Below, in pieces: positions 33,944 through 33,977 of a stretch of 33,977 nt of DNA. The stretch's first letter is position 1; every line of letters begins with the position of its first letter. The notes beneath the pieces were generated by a model. It ran no database searches, was not told the origin of the DNA, and saw only the letters and a list, made by a program, of their open reading frames with translations. Origin of the DNA: Rothia sp. HMSC078H08 (GTDB lineage Bacteria; Actinomycetota; Actinomycetes; Actinomycetales; Micrococcaceae); NCBI RefSeq assembly GCF_001808955.1, contig NZ_KV795243.1:154187-188163 (forward strand), written 5' to 3'. The position numbers and the translations under genes were made by a program.

Positions 33944-33977
33944 TGAACTGCCTCCCGTTTCTTGGACAACGAAATTA
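33944..33977. mobile_element. Probable terminal inverted repeat of an IS150-like (IS3 family) element
   Basis: The window ends with TGAACTGCCTCCCGTTTCTT followed by GGACAACGAAATTA. From memory the IS150 end reads TGTACTGCACCCATTTTGTT then GGACGATGAAATGG, so the TG start, the CTG, the CCC, the TTGGAC block and the GAAAT all match at the same spacing. The rest of the element would lie outside the window to the right. No transposase sequence is visible here, so the call rests on the end sequence alone. Confidence 0.5.

Overview
The window looks like a chromosomal segment of a GC-rich Gram-positive actinobacterium, most likely Rothia or a close relative in the Micrococcaceae. The evidence is strong GC bias at third codon positions, a very large Lhr helicase, a GTP-dependent PEP carboxykinase, actinobacterial-style TGT and NsrR proteins, and several genes with a -10-like hexamer directly upstream of the start codon, which suggests leaderless mRNAs. 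The genus is inferred from gene style and was not tested by any search.

Left part (1-3.8 kb). A tRNA-Ser(GGA) with its terminator sits between two copies of the 5' part of a small conserved gene; the left copy is truncated, the right copy is intact. Next come a TetR-type regulator, an alpha/beta hydrolase and a queuine/preQ-type transporter (YhhQ family).

Middle part (3.9-17.1 kb). Two tandem paralogous amino-acid permeases are followed by a hotdog thioesterase and two lipoprotein genes that share a four-cysteine domain. On the minus strand lie an SRPBCC protein and tgt, a Dyp-type peroxidase, a GH76-like glycosidase and an RluA-type pseudouridine synthase. An AT-rich gap then precedes a second TetR regulator. 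The transporter and tgt together form a plausible queuosine salvage route. The TGT has unusual residues at its base-specificity positions.

Right part (17.4-34 kb). A 1874-residue Lhr helicase on the minus strand is followed by a nitroreductase with a near-consensus promoter, then a ferredoxin/DUF4232-lipoprotein pair. Next is a translationally coupled two-gene operon of unrecognised proteins, each with tandem small modules resembling toxin-fold domains and one ending in a HicA-like domain. After that come tRNA-Arg(ACG), pckG, an NsrR-type iron-sulphur repressor and flavohemoglobin hmp (nitric oxide detoxification). The right edge carries what looks like the terminal inverted repeat of an IS150-like (IS3 family) element running out of the window.

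The best candidates for something new are the two-gene modular operon (25481-28368), the queuine-salvage TGT variant, and short tandem duplications that copy gene 3' ends together with their stop codons (841-888, 13370-13412, 17396-17433). Most gene ends carry strong hairpin terminators. No CRISPR array, rRNA or complete mobile element was seen.
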